64,000 nt of DNA, taken from assembly GCF_002893765.1 (NCBI RefSeq), contig NZ_CP025938.1:2871501-2935500 (forward strand), written 5' to 3'. The notes under the pieces were generated by a model. The model was not told where the DNA came from, did no database searches, and worked only from the letters and a program-made list of their open reading frames with translations. This DNA is from Tamlana carrageenivorans. Its GTDB lineage: Bacteria; Bacteroidota; Bacteroidia; Flavobacteriales; Flavobacteriaceae. Shown one piece after another: positions 1 through 8,679 of this stretch. A program made the position numbers and the translations under genes. Numbering within the stretch: position 1 is the stretch's first letter; every line of letters starts with the position of its first letter.

Positions 1-150
1 ATATCAGACATAAATGGTAGTATAAACACTTTAATAAAAATTTCGACTGAAAAGAATAAAAATAGGCTTGATACAGAAATTGCAGGCAACAAAGCTTTAC
101 TAAACAAAATTGCATTAGCACAGGCAGAAATTAAAATACATTGGCAATGA
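1..150 (+). CDS. 3' end of an unidentified gene
   Basis: An open frame runs from the window edge to a TGA at 148-150, giving 49 residues. They are rich in Lys, Asn, Ile and Ala, with heptad-like Leu/Ile spacing that suggests the tail of a helical or coiled-coil protein. I do not recognise the family. The next short frame starts 10 bases later on the same strand, so the two may have shared a transcript. The region to 474 holds only these two gene ends and the hip operators. Confidence 0.35.
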   Translation: MSDINGSINTLIKISTEKNKNRLDTEIAGNKALLNKIALAQAEIKIHWQ

Positions 151-160
151 ATGTAATGTT

Positions 161-337
161 ATGGAAGAAATTCTTTTAAGTCGCTATGATTTATTTATTA
201 GTAAAAAAGTTAAAATACATCTCACAACTAACCTATCTGCATCAGAACTAGAACAGCATTATGGCAATCGAGTTAGAAGCAGATTAAGAGAAACCTTAAA
301 TTTAATAGCCTTTAATAATAATTCAAACGACAAATGA
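161..337 (+). pseudogene. C-terminal fragment resembling a DnaC/IstB-like AAA+ ATPase
   Basis: A 58-codon frame from ATG 161 to TGA 335-337. Its second half contains TTNLSASELEQHYG followed by NRVRSRLRE. In DnaC-like ATPases of Bacteroidota mobile elements the protein ends with a similar strand-turn-helix and an arginine-rich sensor-2 segment (family knowledge). The Walker A and B regions are absent, so this is either the broken 3' end of such a gene or a very short ORF. A remnant of a replication or mobile-element ATPase fits the mobile DNA around it. Assignment is tentative. Confidence 0.4.
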
Positions 338-370
338 AGTTAGTATAATCAACAAGTTATTACATACAAC

Positions 371-468
371 TACACCCTAAAAGGTATAAACACAGCAGTG
401 TTATAGTAATTATACCCTTTAAGGTATAATTATAAAATAATTCGCTATATTGTACCCATAAAGGTATA
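371..468. promoter_or_regulatory. Three 40-bp-spaced inverted-repeat operators of the hip locus
   Basis: Three sites share the form six-base half-site, six-base spacer, GGTATA. They are 371-388 (TACACC / GGTATA), 411-428 (TATACC / GGTATA, a perfect palindrome) and 451-468 (TGTACC / GGTATA). Their starts are exactly 40 bp apart, and the last ends 5 bases before the hipB ATG at 474. E. coli HipB binds TATCC-N8-GGATA sites in multiple copies upstream of its own operon, so autoregulation by the HTH protein encoded just downstream is the natural inference. The conserved right half-sites and fixed spacing argue against chance. Confidence 0.75.
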
Positions 469-473
469 ATACA

Positions 474-713
474 ATGGAATGGGATAGAGAAAACACCATA
501 GCCCAATTTGTAAGGGATAGACGTAAAAAAGCAAATCTAACACAAGTAGAGTTATCAGACTTTACAGGTGTAGGCTTGCGTTTTGTGCGCGAACTCGAAC
601 AGGGAAAACCAAATGTAATGACCGATAAAGTAAATCAGGTTTTATTATTTTTTGGACACACACTAACACCAACACCTATAAGCGATGAGACAAGGAGAAA
701 TCTGGGTAAATAA
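474..713 (+). CDS. hipB: HipB-like antitoxin, XRE-family DNA-binding protein
   Basis: A 79-residue protein made almost entirely of one helix-turn-helix XRE domain (about residues 8-65). The turn region reads LTQVELSDFTGVGLRFVRELEQGKP, with the typical LTQxEL and RelExGK signatures of the small HipB/Y4mF antitoxin group. The ATG lies 5 bases after a run of three inverted repeats likely to be its own operators. It overlaps the next gene by 29 bases, so the two are translationally linked. The expected role is repressor of the operon and partner of the HipA-like kinase. The kinase gene downstream is broken, so the antitoxin is probably a relic or a free repressor. Confidence 0.85.
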   Translation: MEWDRENTIAQFVRDRRKKANLTQVELSDFTGVGLRFVRELEQGKPNVMTDKVNQVLLFFGHTLTPTPISDETRRNLGK

Positions 714-1002
714 AACGTTAGCTGGTATATTAACCGAGGACGATAATGGCTATCATTTCAAGTATGAAAAAGCTTACCTAGAAAATGAAAGCACATTAGC
801 TGTGAGTTTAACCTTACCATTGCAAGAAGAATCGTTTAGTGCCGAATACCTATTCCCGTTCTTCGATGGCTTAATACCGGAAGGTTGGTTATTGGACATT
901 GTGCATAAAAATTGGAAAATAAATCCAAGAGACCGCATGGGTTTATTACTAACCACATGTAGAGATTGTATTGGTAATATTAGTATTATAGAGAAAGTAT
1001 GA
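685..1002 (+). CDS. hipS: HipS-like protein (isolated HipA N-terminal subdomain)
   Basis: A 105-residue protein matching only the first subdomain of HipA kinases: GEIWVNKTLAGIL at the start, then a LPLQEESF stretch and FFDGLIPEGW near residue 60, the usual HipA N-terminal marks. In classical HipA this part is fused to the kinase. Here it is a separate gene that overlaps the next by four bases (ATGA). That three-gene layout is the one described for HipBST systems, where HipS neutralises the HipT kinase (established knowledge). ATG 685 is chosen because the first conserved strand starts right after it. The gene looks intact. Confidence 0.75.
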   Translation: MRQGEIWVNKTLAGILTEDDNGYHFKYEKAYLENESTLAVSLTLPLQEESFSAEYLFPFFDGLIPEGWLLDIVHKNWKINPRDRMGLLLTTCRDCIGNISIIEKV

Positions 1003-1948
1003 ACTATTGTTTAGCATGTCATAAAAAACTAGAAGATGGCGAAACAAACTATCATCAAAACTGCCTATCAGTATTTTGGCAAGAAGACCCGCCTGTACAA
1101 CAATTAGACTATGAGCTATCTCAAATCGAAGCGTTAGCAAAAGAAAACGTAGCACAGCGCATCATTGTCACTGGTGTACAGCCAAAATTATCATTAGGTT
1201 TTACCGAAGAAAACGCTCAAAATAGACTAACCATTGTAGGCGCATTAAATGGCAGGTACATTTTAAAACCACCATTACACCTGTATCCACAAATGCCAGA
1301 AATCGAAGCGTTATCTATGTTATTAGCTCAAGCTTGTGGGATAGCAACAGTACCCTTTTTATTAATCCCTTTAAAAGATGATACTTTGGCTTATTTAACC
1401 AAACGTATAGATCGTACTGCTAATAATGATAAATACCCTATGGAAGATGCTTGCCAATTCACAGAACGACTTACAGAACATAAAGATCTTACGAGCAAAT
1501 TGCAAAAGGCATAATAACCTATGCACAAAACCCGTTACTGGATGCCGTAAAATTTTATGAGCAAGTTATTGTTTCTTTCCTTATTGGAAATAACGATATG
1601 CATTTAAAGAATTTTTCACTTATTGCAAAAGACAGTAAAAACTATGCATTGGCACCAGACTATGATATGGTAGCGGTTAAATTATTAATTCCGGAAGATC
1701 AAGAAGAATTAGCTCTAAACCTCAACGGTAAAAAACGAAAAATTAAACGTGTCGATTTTAACGAAGCTATGGCCAAAGCACAAATCCCAGCAAAAGCGAT
1801 TGAAAACCTATGGAACCGTATAGAAAAGGGCATGCAGCAATGGCAAGAATTAATTGTCTGTAGCTTGTTAAGTGATGAGAACAAAAGCACTTTAATAGCA
1901 CTAATAGAAATTAGAGCGAAGCAATTAGAATTAAATACTAAATTTTAA
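999..1948 (+). pseudogene. hipT: HipT-like Ser/Thr kinase toxin, frameshifted
   Basis: The first part (999-1514) carries a C-x2-C ... H-x3-C zinc-ribbon-like start, the glycine-loop motif GVQPKLSL near residue 60 and the RIxR region. The second part, open in another frame from about 1487 to 1948, carries the catalytic NNDMHLKNF and metal-binding DYDMV motifs. The frame changes at about 1484-1490, where TEHK is followed in the other frame by SYEQIAKGI. Relatives usually read K-Y-x-G-S-Y-E-Q here, so a loss of about seven bases would explain the break (inference). Neither half has all the kinase motifs, so the toxin should be dead unless the frameshift is bypassed. Intact HipT kinases inactivate a tRNA synthetase by phosphorylation. 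Confidence 0.75.
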
Positions 1949-2003
1949 TGCTAATAAATTACAAACACCTTACAAGGACTAATTCAAAAAGAATTATAAA
2001 TTT

Positions 2004-3390
2004 CTATTGTTGTCCGATAAAAAACAGAATTAGCTAAAAAAGCTTTGGTGTTGGCCTTTTTTATTGATCGCACTCTTTATTTTGAAAACAGAACCTCCTT
2101 ATGGGTCAAAAAGGCTTAATTGCCCAATGTTTTTGGTTGTAATCTCTTCCCAATTAGCTTCTGGGTTTTTCAGGAATTTGAACAAATCGATATATGTCAT
2201 CAAATGGTATCGTATGACGGACATCATATTGGAATAAGCCCAGTTTCTTTGGGTTTTTCTTTGGATCACAAGCATAATGAGCTGGATTATCAAACTGACC
2301 CAGATTTGTATTTCGATGGCATTTTGATTGTCTCCCAAAAAATACTTTAGCGGAAAGTTCTGTTTAAGCCGCTTGAACATCGTCTCAATCTGCCACCTAT
2401 TTTTATAGATGTCGGCTATTTTGTCTGCGTCAAGATCATAATTATTAGTGATGAACTCATAAACTTTTTGGTGCTTTTCGTGCCAAAAAGCGATTCTCCT
2501 CAGGGAAAAAGCATTGCCGTTTTTGTCCGTAAGCCCTATTTTTTCGTCCTTTAAGACAGCATCGTCCACTTTATTGGAGATATCAAACTCTTCAAGGCTT
2601 GTATAGCGAGCATTGTCCTTTTGCCGAGTCACAAAGTAAACATCTTCCAGTGTCCATTTTTGGTATTGCTCATAATCCACATACCCTTTGTCAAAAACCA
2701 CATAAGAGCCCTTCTTGAGTTCCAGGTCTTTTAAAAAGGTGTGGTCGTGCGTGGCCGCGCTTGAAAACTTAATCAGACAAGGAACGTCTTCCATGGCGTT
2801 TATCATAGTATGCATCTTGATACCTCCTTTCTTTTTGCCGTTGAGCGGGTTCCTTCCTACACCTTTAAGAATGTCGCTAAATAGGGGTATGGTCGAGGAA
2901 TCAACGATTTTAAGGTTCTTCACTGCAGGTTCTAAGGGTCTGCTGTCCGATAAAAAGCGATGGTAACGTTTGTAGAGTAAATGATAAATATCGGCAAATA
3001 CTTCAGAGCTTCTTCTCCTGTTAGCATCTGACAAGGTACTGCGTTTTGGAAAGTCCGTGAGTCCTAGATGGTTGATCTTTCCCTCGCAGGCAAGCATAAT
3101 ACTGGAAACCTCACGAAGTGAGCTACAGCCACTGATCACGGTAAATACCATAGTGGCCAAATGCTCATAGGTGGTAAACTTTTTGGTATAGCGATCGCTG
3201 TTGTGCTTTTTGGCTGTCCGATGAACATCTTTGGGCAAAATGAAATTTAATACCTGTTTGATTATGGGGTGTCCGCTAAAGTTTTTACTTTTATTCATAT
3301 CTTGGATGTGTGATAACTTCAAGATACAAAATAAGCGGGAAATCCTATCTTGGAAATCCCGCTTTTTAAATCTTTTATCGGACACTAATG
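2004..3390 (-). mobile_element. IS4-family insertion sequence, complete, with 8-bp target duplication
   Basis: The ends carry inverted TGTCCGATAAAA (2011-2022) and TTTTATCGGACA (3373-3384), with weaker pairing extending outward. ATAAATTT flanks the element on both sides (1996-2003 and 3391-3398), which fixes the ends at 2004 and 3390, a length of 1387 bp. One transposase gene fills it on the minus strand. Between hipT and the element there are only about 50 bases with no feature. The clean duplication implies a fairly recent single insertion. Confidence 0.85.
2099..3298 (-). CDS. IS4-family DDE transposase
   Basis: A 399-residue transposase. An N-terminal domain (FSGHPIIKQVLNFI) is followed by the DDE core. 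IVDSSTIPLF holds the first Asp, VVFDKGYVDY the second, and IYKNRWQIETMFKRLKQNF is the YREK-like signature with the catalytic Glu. I prefer ATG 3298 over the longer frame beginning at 3385, because the longer start falls inside the terminal inverted repeat and the extra 29 residues look non-conserved. It catalyses cut-and-paste movement of the surrounding element. No frameshift is seen, so it is probably active. Confidence 0.88.
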   Translation of the reverse strand: MNKSKNFSGHPIIKQVLNFILPKDVHRTAKKHNSDRYTKKFTTYEHLATMVFTVISGCSSLREVSSIMLACEGKINHLGLTDFPKRSTLSDANRRRSSEVFADIYHLLYKRYHRFLSDSRPLEPAVKNLKIVDSSTIPLFSDILKGVGRNPLNGKKKGGIKMHTMINAMEDVPCLIKFSSAATHDHTFLKDLELKKGSYVVFDKGYVDYEQYQKWTLEDVYFVTRQKDNARYTSLEEFDISNKVDDAVLKDEKIGLTDKNGNAFSLRRIAFWHEKHQKVYEFITNNYDLDADKIADIYKNRWQIETMFKRLKQNFPLKYFLGDNQNAIEIQIWVSLIIQLIMLVIQRKTQRNWAYSNMMSVIRYHLMTYIDLFKFLKNPEANWEEITTKNIGQLSLFDP

Positions 3391-3465
3391 ATAAATTTAA
3401 TAGTAATAACCTGAATTCGACGTAATAAAAGTAGTTTTTTAGTATAGAGAAAGCGGAATATTTAG

Positions 3466-4323
3466 TATGTTAAAGTTTTAATTATCGAGGATTTTCCACT
3501 TAGAGGGAAACTAGTTTATCTGCATTTAAAGCGCCGCAGATGGCGTGATGTAGACACAAAAGAAACCCTGCAAAGAGACTGGAATAATGTAGCAAAAGGC
3601 ACTCGTATGACCACCGAGTTTGAGGCTTTTTTAAAAGAAATTAATCGATAATAACAATACTAGCACGCAAACTATAGCTAATTTGTATGGTTTAGATGGT
3701 AAAAAGCTACAGCGCCAATATCGAGATTATTTAAGTGAATTTAAAGATTGGGAATACCTTGAGCAATCCACCAAATGGTTAGTCTACCCTCAAAATATTG
3801 GCAAACGATTATCTATAGATGAAATAGCACTTTCACAAGGAGAGTTATACACCGTAGTAACCAATAAAAAAGCCAAAGGTAGAGCAGGTTCTATTGTAGC
3901 TATTATTTCAGGAACTAAGTCTGAAGAGGTTATTAAATATCTTAAAAAGATACCTGAAGGCAAGCGGAGGTTGGTAGAAGAAATAACCTTAGTTATGGCC
4001 GGTGGCATGAAACTAATTGCAAAGAAGAGCTTCCCAAGAGCCGTGCAAGTCATTGATCGCTTTCATGTACAACAACTAGCTTCTGATACTGTACAAGATA
4101 TTAGAGTAAAATACCGCTGGCAAGCTCTAGAACTAGAAAATGAGGCTATCAAGACAGCTAAAAATAATAACTACCAGTATCTAGCAGAAGTATTTAGTAA
4201 CGGGGATACGCGCAAACAACTGCTAGCACGAAGTAGGTATCTTCTATTCAAAAGTCCTGACAAATGGACTAGTTCCCAAAAGGAAAGGGCAGGAATTTTA
4301 TTCAAGCAATACCCCATGATAAA
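3466..4323 (+). mobile_element. ISAon1-type element, copy 1, truncated at both ends
   Basis: Plus-strand remnant of a two-ORF element. From about 3466 to 3651 a frame reads DFPLRGKLVYLHLKRRRW and ends KEINR-stop, which is the 3' half of the first ORF. A second frame, 3683-4323, gives the DDE transposase: SIDEIALSQGELYT, the IDRFHVQ motif, and GDTRKQLLARSRYLLFK. It stops where copy 2 begins, at GGATCA 4324, so about a third of the transposase is missing. The left end is lost before 3466, and the 75 bases between it and the IS4 element contain nothing recognisable. Protein identity with copy 3 is obvious but clearly below 100%, so the copies arrived separately. Confidence 0.75.
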
Positions 4324-4489
4324 GGATCAGTCCTAAAAGTTGGGGACTAGGCATAAATTTGTGCTAATCTAAAGAGGAAGAATTCCTTATTTCTCACACC
4401 TCTAAGTTGTTGTCTAAAGGCTTTAATCTTTGCATTAAAAGATTCAGCAGCCGCATTTAGTACTTCTGTTGTCAAAATAGTTTAATATC
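4324..4489 (-). mobile_element. ISAon1-type element, copy 2, 166-bp end fragment
   Basis: An inverted-repeat end (GGATCAGTCCTAAAAGTTGG from 4324) abuts the interrupted copy 1 in the opposite orientation. Reading the minus strand gives the last 40 or so residues of an ISAon1 transposase (ILNYFDNRST, then AAAESFNAKIKAFRQQLRGV, ending LAQIYA). A one-base insertion splits the frame near 4458. The fragment ends exactly where the repeat of copy 3 starts (4490). The arrangement implies copy 2 jumped into copy 1, and copy 3 then landed in or recombined with copy 2, removing the rest. Confidence 0.7.
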
Positions 4490-4521
4490 GGATCAAGAGC
4501 AAAAGTTGGGGGATTTTAGAA

Positions 4522-5514
4522 TTAAGCAAAAATAGTAGTTAATCTATAGAGGAAGAATTTTACGTTTCTTACGCCTCTGAACTGTGCTCTAAAAGCCTTA
4601 ATTTTAGCATTGAAAGCTTCTGCTGAAGCGTTGGTACTTCTATTATCAAAATAGTTTAGAATGTTTTGATAGTGAACAGACATGGTTCTGGATATAGTAT
4701 TAAAGCTTTTAAAGGCTGCTTGTCTAACTTTTTCATCCCATTTAGCTAATCGTGTTAGTGCGGAAGTTTTATCCTGAGTATTGTTAAAAATCCAAGATAA
4801 GTTCTGGCATAGTTTGTATGCTTTTTCTATATCAGGATAGTGTTTAAATAGTATCACTGATCTTTTAGCTTGGTTTTCAGTCCACTTATTGCTTGGCTTA
4901 TAGAGTAAATATCTTCCTCTTGCCAGTAGTTGTTTTAATGTATCTCCGTTTGGAAGTATTTCAGGTGTGTATTTTAAAGATTTACTTCTAGCGTCTTCTA
5001 TGGCATCATTTTCAAAATCGATGGCTTCCCACCTGTGTTTTATTCTTATTTCTTGCAAAGCGTCCAATGCTAATTTCTGCACATGAAAACGGTCTATAAC
5101 TAAGCAGGCATTGGGGAATGATTTTTTAACAATGAGTCCCATGTTTCCTGCCATATCCAGAGTCACTTCTTTAACTTTATTTCTTTGTTTTAAAGGAATT
5201 TCATGAAGTATTTTTATCACTGTTTCAGCTTTAGTTCCTTTAACTATAGCTACTATAGAGCCTTTCTTTCCTTTGGCATCTTTATTGGTTAAGATGGTGT
5301 AGAGTTCGCCATTGCAAAAAGCGGTTTCGTCAAGCGATAGGTAGCTTCCTAGATTCTCAGGGTACAATAGCCAATCTTTTGCATGGGCTTTTTGATCCCA
5401 AGATTTAAAATCACTTAAGTGATCTTTGTACTGGCGTTGCAGTTTCTTGCCGTTAACACCGTAGAAAAATCCAATGGTGTGGCAATCCGTAGCTTTAGTA
5501 TGGACTAATTTCTT
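4522..5514 (-). CDS. ISAon1-family transposase, second ORF (DDE domain)
   Basis: The catalytic ORF of copy 3, about 330 codons if read from the first open codon at 5514. It has no ATG in the early part; the first common alternative start is TTG 5367. Motifs include LSLDETAFCNGELYT (first Asp), VIDRFHVQK (second Asp) and STNASAEAFNAKIKAFR (catalytic Glu), a layout typical of ISL3-like transposases. It overlaps the end of the first ORF in a different frame, so it is made either by frameshifting at the T6A4 run near 5513-5522 or by independent initiation. Apparently intact. Confidence 0.8.
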   Translation of the reverse strand, partial: KKLVHTKATDCHTIGFFYGVNGKKLQRQYKDHLSDFKSWDQKAHAKDWLLYPENLGSYLSLDETAFCNGELYTILTNKDAKGKKGSIVAIVKGTKAETVIKILHEIPLKQRNKVKEVTLDMAGNMGLIVKKSFPNACLVIDRFHVQKLALDALQEIRIKHRWEAIDFENDAIEDARSKSLKYTPEILPNGDTLKQLLARGRYLLYKPSNKWTENQAKRSVILFKHYPDIEKAYKLCQNLSWIFNNTQDKTSALTRLAKWDEKVRQAAFKSFNTISRTMSVHYQNILNYFDNRSTNASAEAFNAKIKAFRAQFRGVRNVKFFLYRLTTIFA

Positions 5515-5854
5515 TTAAAAAATCAGCAAACTCGGCGGTCATCCGTGTTCCCTGTGCTACTAAATTCCAATCTCTATGAACCACTTCATTGGTTTGCTTA
5601 TTCAGCCATCTGCGGCGTTTTATATGAAGGTAAACATTTTTACCTCGTATAGGGAAGTCTTGAACGGTAGCCTCAGAAAAGAAGCCTTTGGAATGAAGTT
5701 TAGTTCCATTAAATTCTTCGGGAATCGTGTTTAGTTCTGTAAAATAAAAATGTAGTGCTTCTCCTTTAATTTCGTGCTTGTCCAAATCAAAATACTTCAT
5801 AAGTATTTCTGGAAGTAATAAATTGGCTTTGGCTAATAATGAATCTGATGACAT
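5495..5854 (-). CDS. ISAon1-family transposase, first ORF (N-terminal region)
   Basis: A 119-residue protein from ATG 5854. It contains the conserved SEATVQDFPIRGKNVYLHI and RRRW stretch that defines the N-terminal ORF of ISAon1 elements, and ends KEISPY. This part is thought to supply DNA binding to the DDE protein encoded by the overlapping second ORF. The same region survives as a fragment in copy 1 at 3466-3651. Complete and undamaged. Confidence 0.82.
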   Translation of the reverse strand: MSSDSLLAKANLLLPEILMKYFDLDKHEIKGEALHFYFTELNTIPEEFNGTKLHSKGFFSEATVQDFPIRGKNVYLHIKRRRWLNKQTNEVVHRDWNLVAQGTRMTAEFADFLKEISPY

Positions 5855-6406
5855 TAAAAATTTTTATTCAAAGATCTTCTTTTTTTAAATACTCCCCAAC
5901 TTTTGTGCTTGACCCGAAATTAGGCGTTAAAGTTCAAAGAGGTAGTCTTTTACATATTCATTTCAAACAAGGAGAATTTGATAATATACTCATTTGTAAA
6001 GTAGAACACGATGAAATAATTAATGAAAAAAGCTTTGATTTAAATAGAGGTTTAAATACCAAAAAGAAAGTTTTTAAAGCTTTTCTTTATTATTTGGGGA
6101 ATAAAAAAAGAGATGAAGAAATCTACTTAAATGATAAAAATAATAGCAAATATTGGTGGTATGATTTTTTAGAATTGGAACAAGTTAATACGGATGATGT
6201 TAATACTGAAAACTCTCTTGATAAATTGGTGAAAATTATAGATAAAGAAAAAAAGAAAGAAGGTCTAGCGTTTGATGGAACATTATTAAGAAATAGTATT
6301 GTAGGGTATTTTAAATCTAATCATGAGTTTAATTTTACAGAAGTATATGATATTGTGAGTAACTATAGTCCTTTTAATTCAAAGTTTCCTTTGACTAATA
6401 TAATTA

Positions 6407-7384
6407 ACCCGTTGTGCATTTTAAATAATGCTAATTTTAATATTATTAATGTTTCTCCCAAAAATAAACTTATTGATATACTGAATAGTTGTTAAAGCAG
6501 TTATCTTAGCTACGATTCTTGTTTTAAAACCTTCAAAAGTTTTAGCATAATTGCGTCTTATCATAAATTGGTCACAAAGTTGTGAAAATAATGTTTCTAT
6601 CCTTTTCCTCTTTTTTCTAAATACATAAGGCTGTACTTTGTAATTTTTTTGATTGCTTCTCATAGGTGTATTTAGCGTTATATTACAGGTTTCAAGCAAG
6701 TTAAGCTGTATTTCTGTTGATAAATAGCCTTTATCACCAATTAATGTACAATCGCTTATTTGCATCTTAATATCTTTAAGATAATTAATATCGTGTACAG
6801 ATGCTGGACTCAAATCGATACTTTGAAAGACACCATTTACAGAACAAACAGCGTGCAGTTTATAACCGTAATAATTAGAACTTTGAGCTGCACAATAACC
6901 TTTATCTGGAAATGCATAAGTGTTTTCTTTACAAATCTTTGAACGAGAACTGCGTGATAATTTACAAACTTCTAAAGGCATACTATCTACTACAAAATAA
7001 TCTTCAAATTCATTAAAATGGGAAGCTAAGCTTAACCTGATACTGTTGAGCTTATTAACTAGTTTTCGTCTTCTTCTATTGTAGACACTTCTCTCTATTT
7101 TTGATAATAGGGAATCTGGAAGTTTTCTAAAAAGGTCATTTTCACTATCTATTCCCATAAATTCGGCAGTAAGACTCAAACTGATAAGTTCTAAATCACT
7201 AAGCTTTGGTTGTCGTCTTTGATAACTTAAAAGTTGTTCTTTCGATATTTTTCTTAATACTTCCAATATTCTTTCGTAATTTGCACTCAAGTTGTTCATT
7301 ATTAATGATTTGTAGTTAAATCAATTTACTGATTTTCAGTAAGATGAACAACTTTTTTCTTTTAAATCATAATGCACAACGGGT
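6407..7384 (-). mobile_element. IS982-family insertion sequence, complete
   Basis: 978 bp bounded by perfect inverted repeats ACCCGTTGTGCATT (6407-6420) and its complement (7371-7384). It is flanked on both sides by TAATTA (6401-6406 and 7385-7390), the target duplication. One transposase ORF runs on the minus strand. Taking the element out restores the reading frame of the host gene exactly, so the insertion is young relative to sequence drift in this region. Confidence 0.92.
6421..7299 (-). CDS. IS982-family transposase
   Basis: A 292-residue DDE transposase from ATG 7299. Motifs are YFVVDSMPLEVCK (first Asp), TLIGDKGYLS (second Asp) and KKRKRIETLFSQL (Glu). The N-terminal part (LRKISKEQLLSYQRRQPKLSDLELISL) is the usual IS982 helical region. 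The length is normal for the family, no interruption is seen, and the 3' end reaches the left inverted repeat. Probably functional. Confidence 0.9.
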   Translation of the reverse strand: MNNLSANYERILEVLRKISKEQLLSYQRRQPKLSDLELISLSLTAEFMGIDSENDLFRKLPDSLLSKIERSVYNRRRRKLVNKLNSIRLSLASHFNEFEDYFVVDSMPLEVCKLSRSSRSKICKENTYAFPDKGYCAAQSSNYYGYKLHAVCSVNGVFQSIDLSPASVHDINYLKDIKMQISDCTLIGDKGYLSTEIQLNLLETCNITLNTPMRSNQKNYKVQPYVFRKKRKRIETLFSQLCDQFMIRRNYAKTFEGFKTRIVAKITALTTIQYINKFIFGRNINNIKISII

Positions 7385-8679
7385 TAATTAGTAAGTTTGA
7401 TAAACTAAAAGATGATAAAAGTTTTGATAATCAGTTTTCAATAGTACAAAAAAAGGTAGATAAAAGGATAGTAAATACTATTCCTTTAGGTAAAGGACTA
7501 TACCTGAAAATAGATAAGCATGTTCCTAATTTAACAGAGATTATTAAACCTTATGAAGGGATTGATGGTAAATTTGGAATTACAATTATTTCAGATCAGG
7601 CTTATAATTTTATAAAGGTTAGAAACCAATGATTAAAAAGTTTTTAAATGCAATATTAGGTGATACTAACAATAATTCTAAAGAGTCTTTTTCAATGTAT
7701 GAAATAGAATTTGCTCACCCTAATTTAAAAACTCTATCCCAGAATCTTAATCTTGAAAATTATAGTAGGTTAAATAGACTAATAAGTGACTATGGTTGTA
7801 AATGGGACTTAACTGTAGAAGATTTATCTTATTCTATTACTCAGGAAAAGTTTGAGGAACTGAAGTTAGAAGATTATGACGATTTTGAAAATGTTACGAT
7901 TAATTTTAATATTTACAAGTCTAAAGAATTAATTGTTATAATTGATAATGAAGTATTTAATAGTTATTTAGAATCAATTCCTTTACAAAGGTTTTTAGAG
8001 ATAATTAACACATTTGATTCAAGTTTTATCATTGAAAATGAGCAAGATAATTTTGAAATAAAAATTGAAAAAGGGGACAATATTAATATTTCAAACCAAA
8101 CAAATTTTAAAAATAGTATTCTGTATCCTTACAATCCTGATACTTTTTATTTTAATAACATTAATAAACAAACAAAGTCCATCTTAGATGATTATTTTTT
8201 AAAGCTATCACAAGTTTTTTGTTTTGCATATTTGTTTAATTTTTTAGAAATAAAAGGAGATAGTATTGATTTCTCAATTACAGGAAAGAGTTTATCCAAA
8301 ATTTTGTGTTTTTGAAAAATAATTTCAAAATTCATAGGTTAAAATAATATAGATTATAACCTGTTTGGAAAACAAATATACAATTGATTGTAAATTTGGC
8401 CCCATTTAAATCGTGTTTTCTTCCATTTTTTGCTGATGCTTTGAGCTGCTAAATATATGGATTTCAGTGCTGCATCATCATGAGGAAAGACTTTTTTGTT
8501 GCGTGTATATTTTCTTAAACTGGCATTAAAACTCTCAATGATATTGGTAGTATATATAAGTTTTCTAATCTCTTTTGGGTAGTTTAAAAACGCGGTCAAA
8601 TTATCCCAATTGTTTTCCCAAGACTGTACGGCAGAGAGGTATTTATCTTCCCAATTTTGTTTAAAGACTTCGAAAGCCT

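Larger units (their letters stand above)
4490..5915 (-). mobile_element. ISAon1-type element, copy 3, complete
   Basis: About 1.43 kb between inverted repeats of 22 bp. Both ends contain TCAAG(A/C)(G/A)CAAAAGTTGGGG, starting at 4490 on the left and ending at 5915 on the right. Two ORFs lie on the minus strand. No target duplication is visible: the left flank is copy 2 and the right flank is a different gene. The element therefore probably took part in a deletion that removed the 5' end of the nucleoid-associated protein gene to its right. Confidence 0.82.
5916..7632 (+). pseudogene. NdpA/YejK-like nucleoid-associated protein, 5'-truncated and split by IS982
   Basis: Coding segments are 5916-6406 and 7391-7632. 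The first holds GSLLHIHFKQGEF, YWWYDFLELEQ, NTENSLDKLVKII and LRNSIVGYFKSNHEFNF, all typical of the 37-kDa nucleoid-associated family. Removing IS982 and one TAATTA copy joins codons in frame (PLTNI-ISKFDKL) to the C-terminal half ending FIKVRNQ. The beginning of the gene is missing because ISAon1 copy 3 abuts it; the frame that starts at 5839 only borrows IS sequence. The stop overlaps the next ATG (ATGA), so the two proteins were coupled. YejK-type proteins bind DNA. Here a link to defence or element maintenance is only an inference. Confidence 0.75.

Noticed and set aside
1514..1600. The two hipT parts as two natural genes
   Set aside because: The second frame carries conserved kinase sequence well upstream of its first ATG (from about 1487), directly continuing the first part, which shows a frameshift and not a gene boundary.
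5839..5915. ATG 5839 as the true start of the NdpA-like gene
   Set aside because: The first 25 or so codons lie inside the right end of ISAon1 copy 3 and read terminal-repeat sequence. The family-like sequence starts after the repeat, so the original start has been lost.
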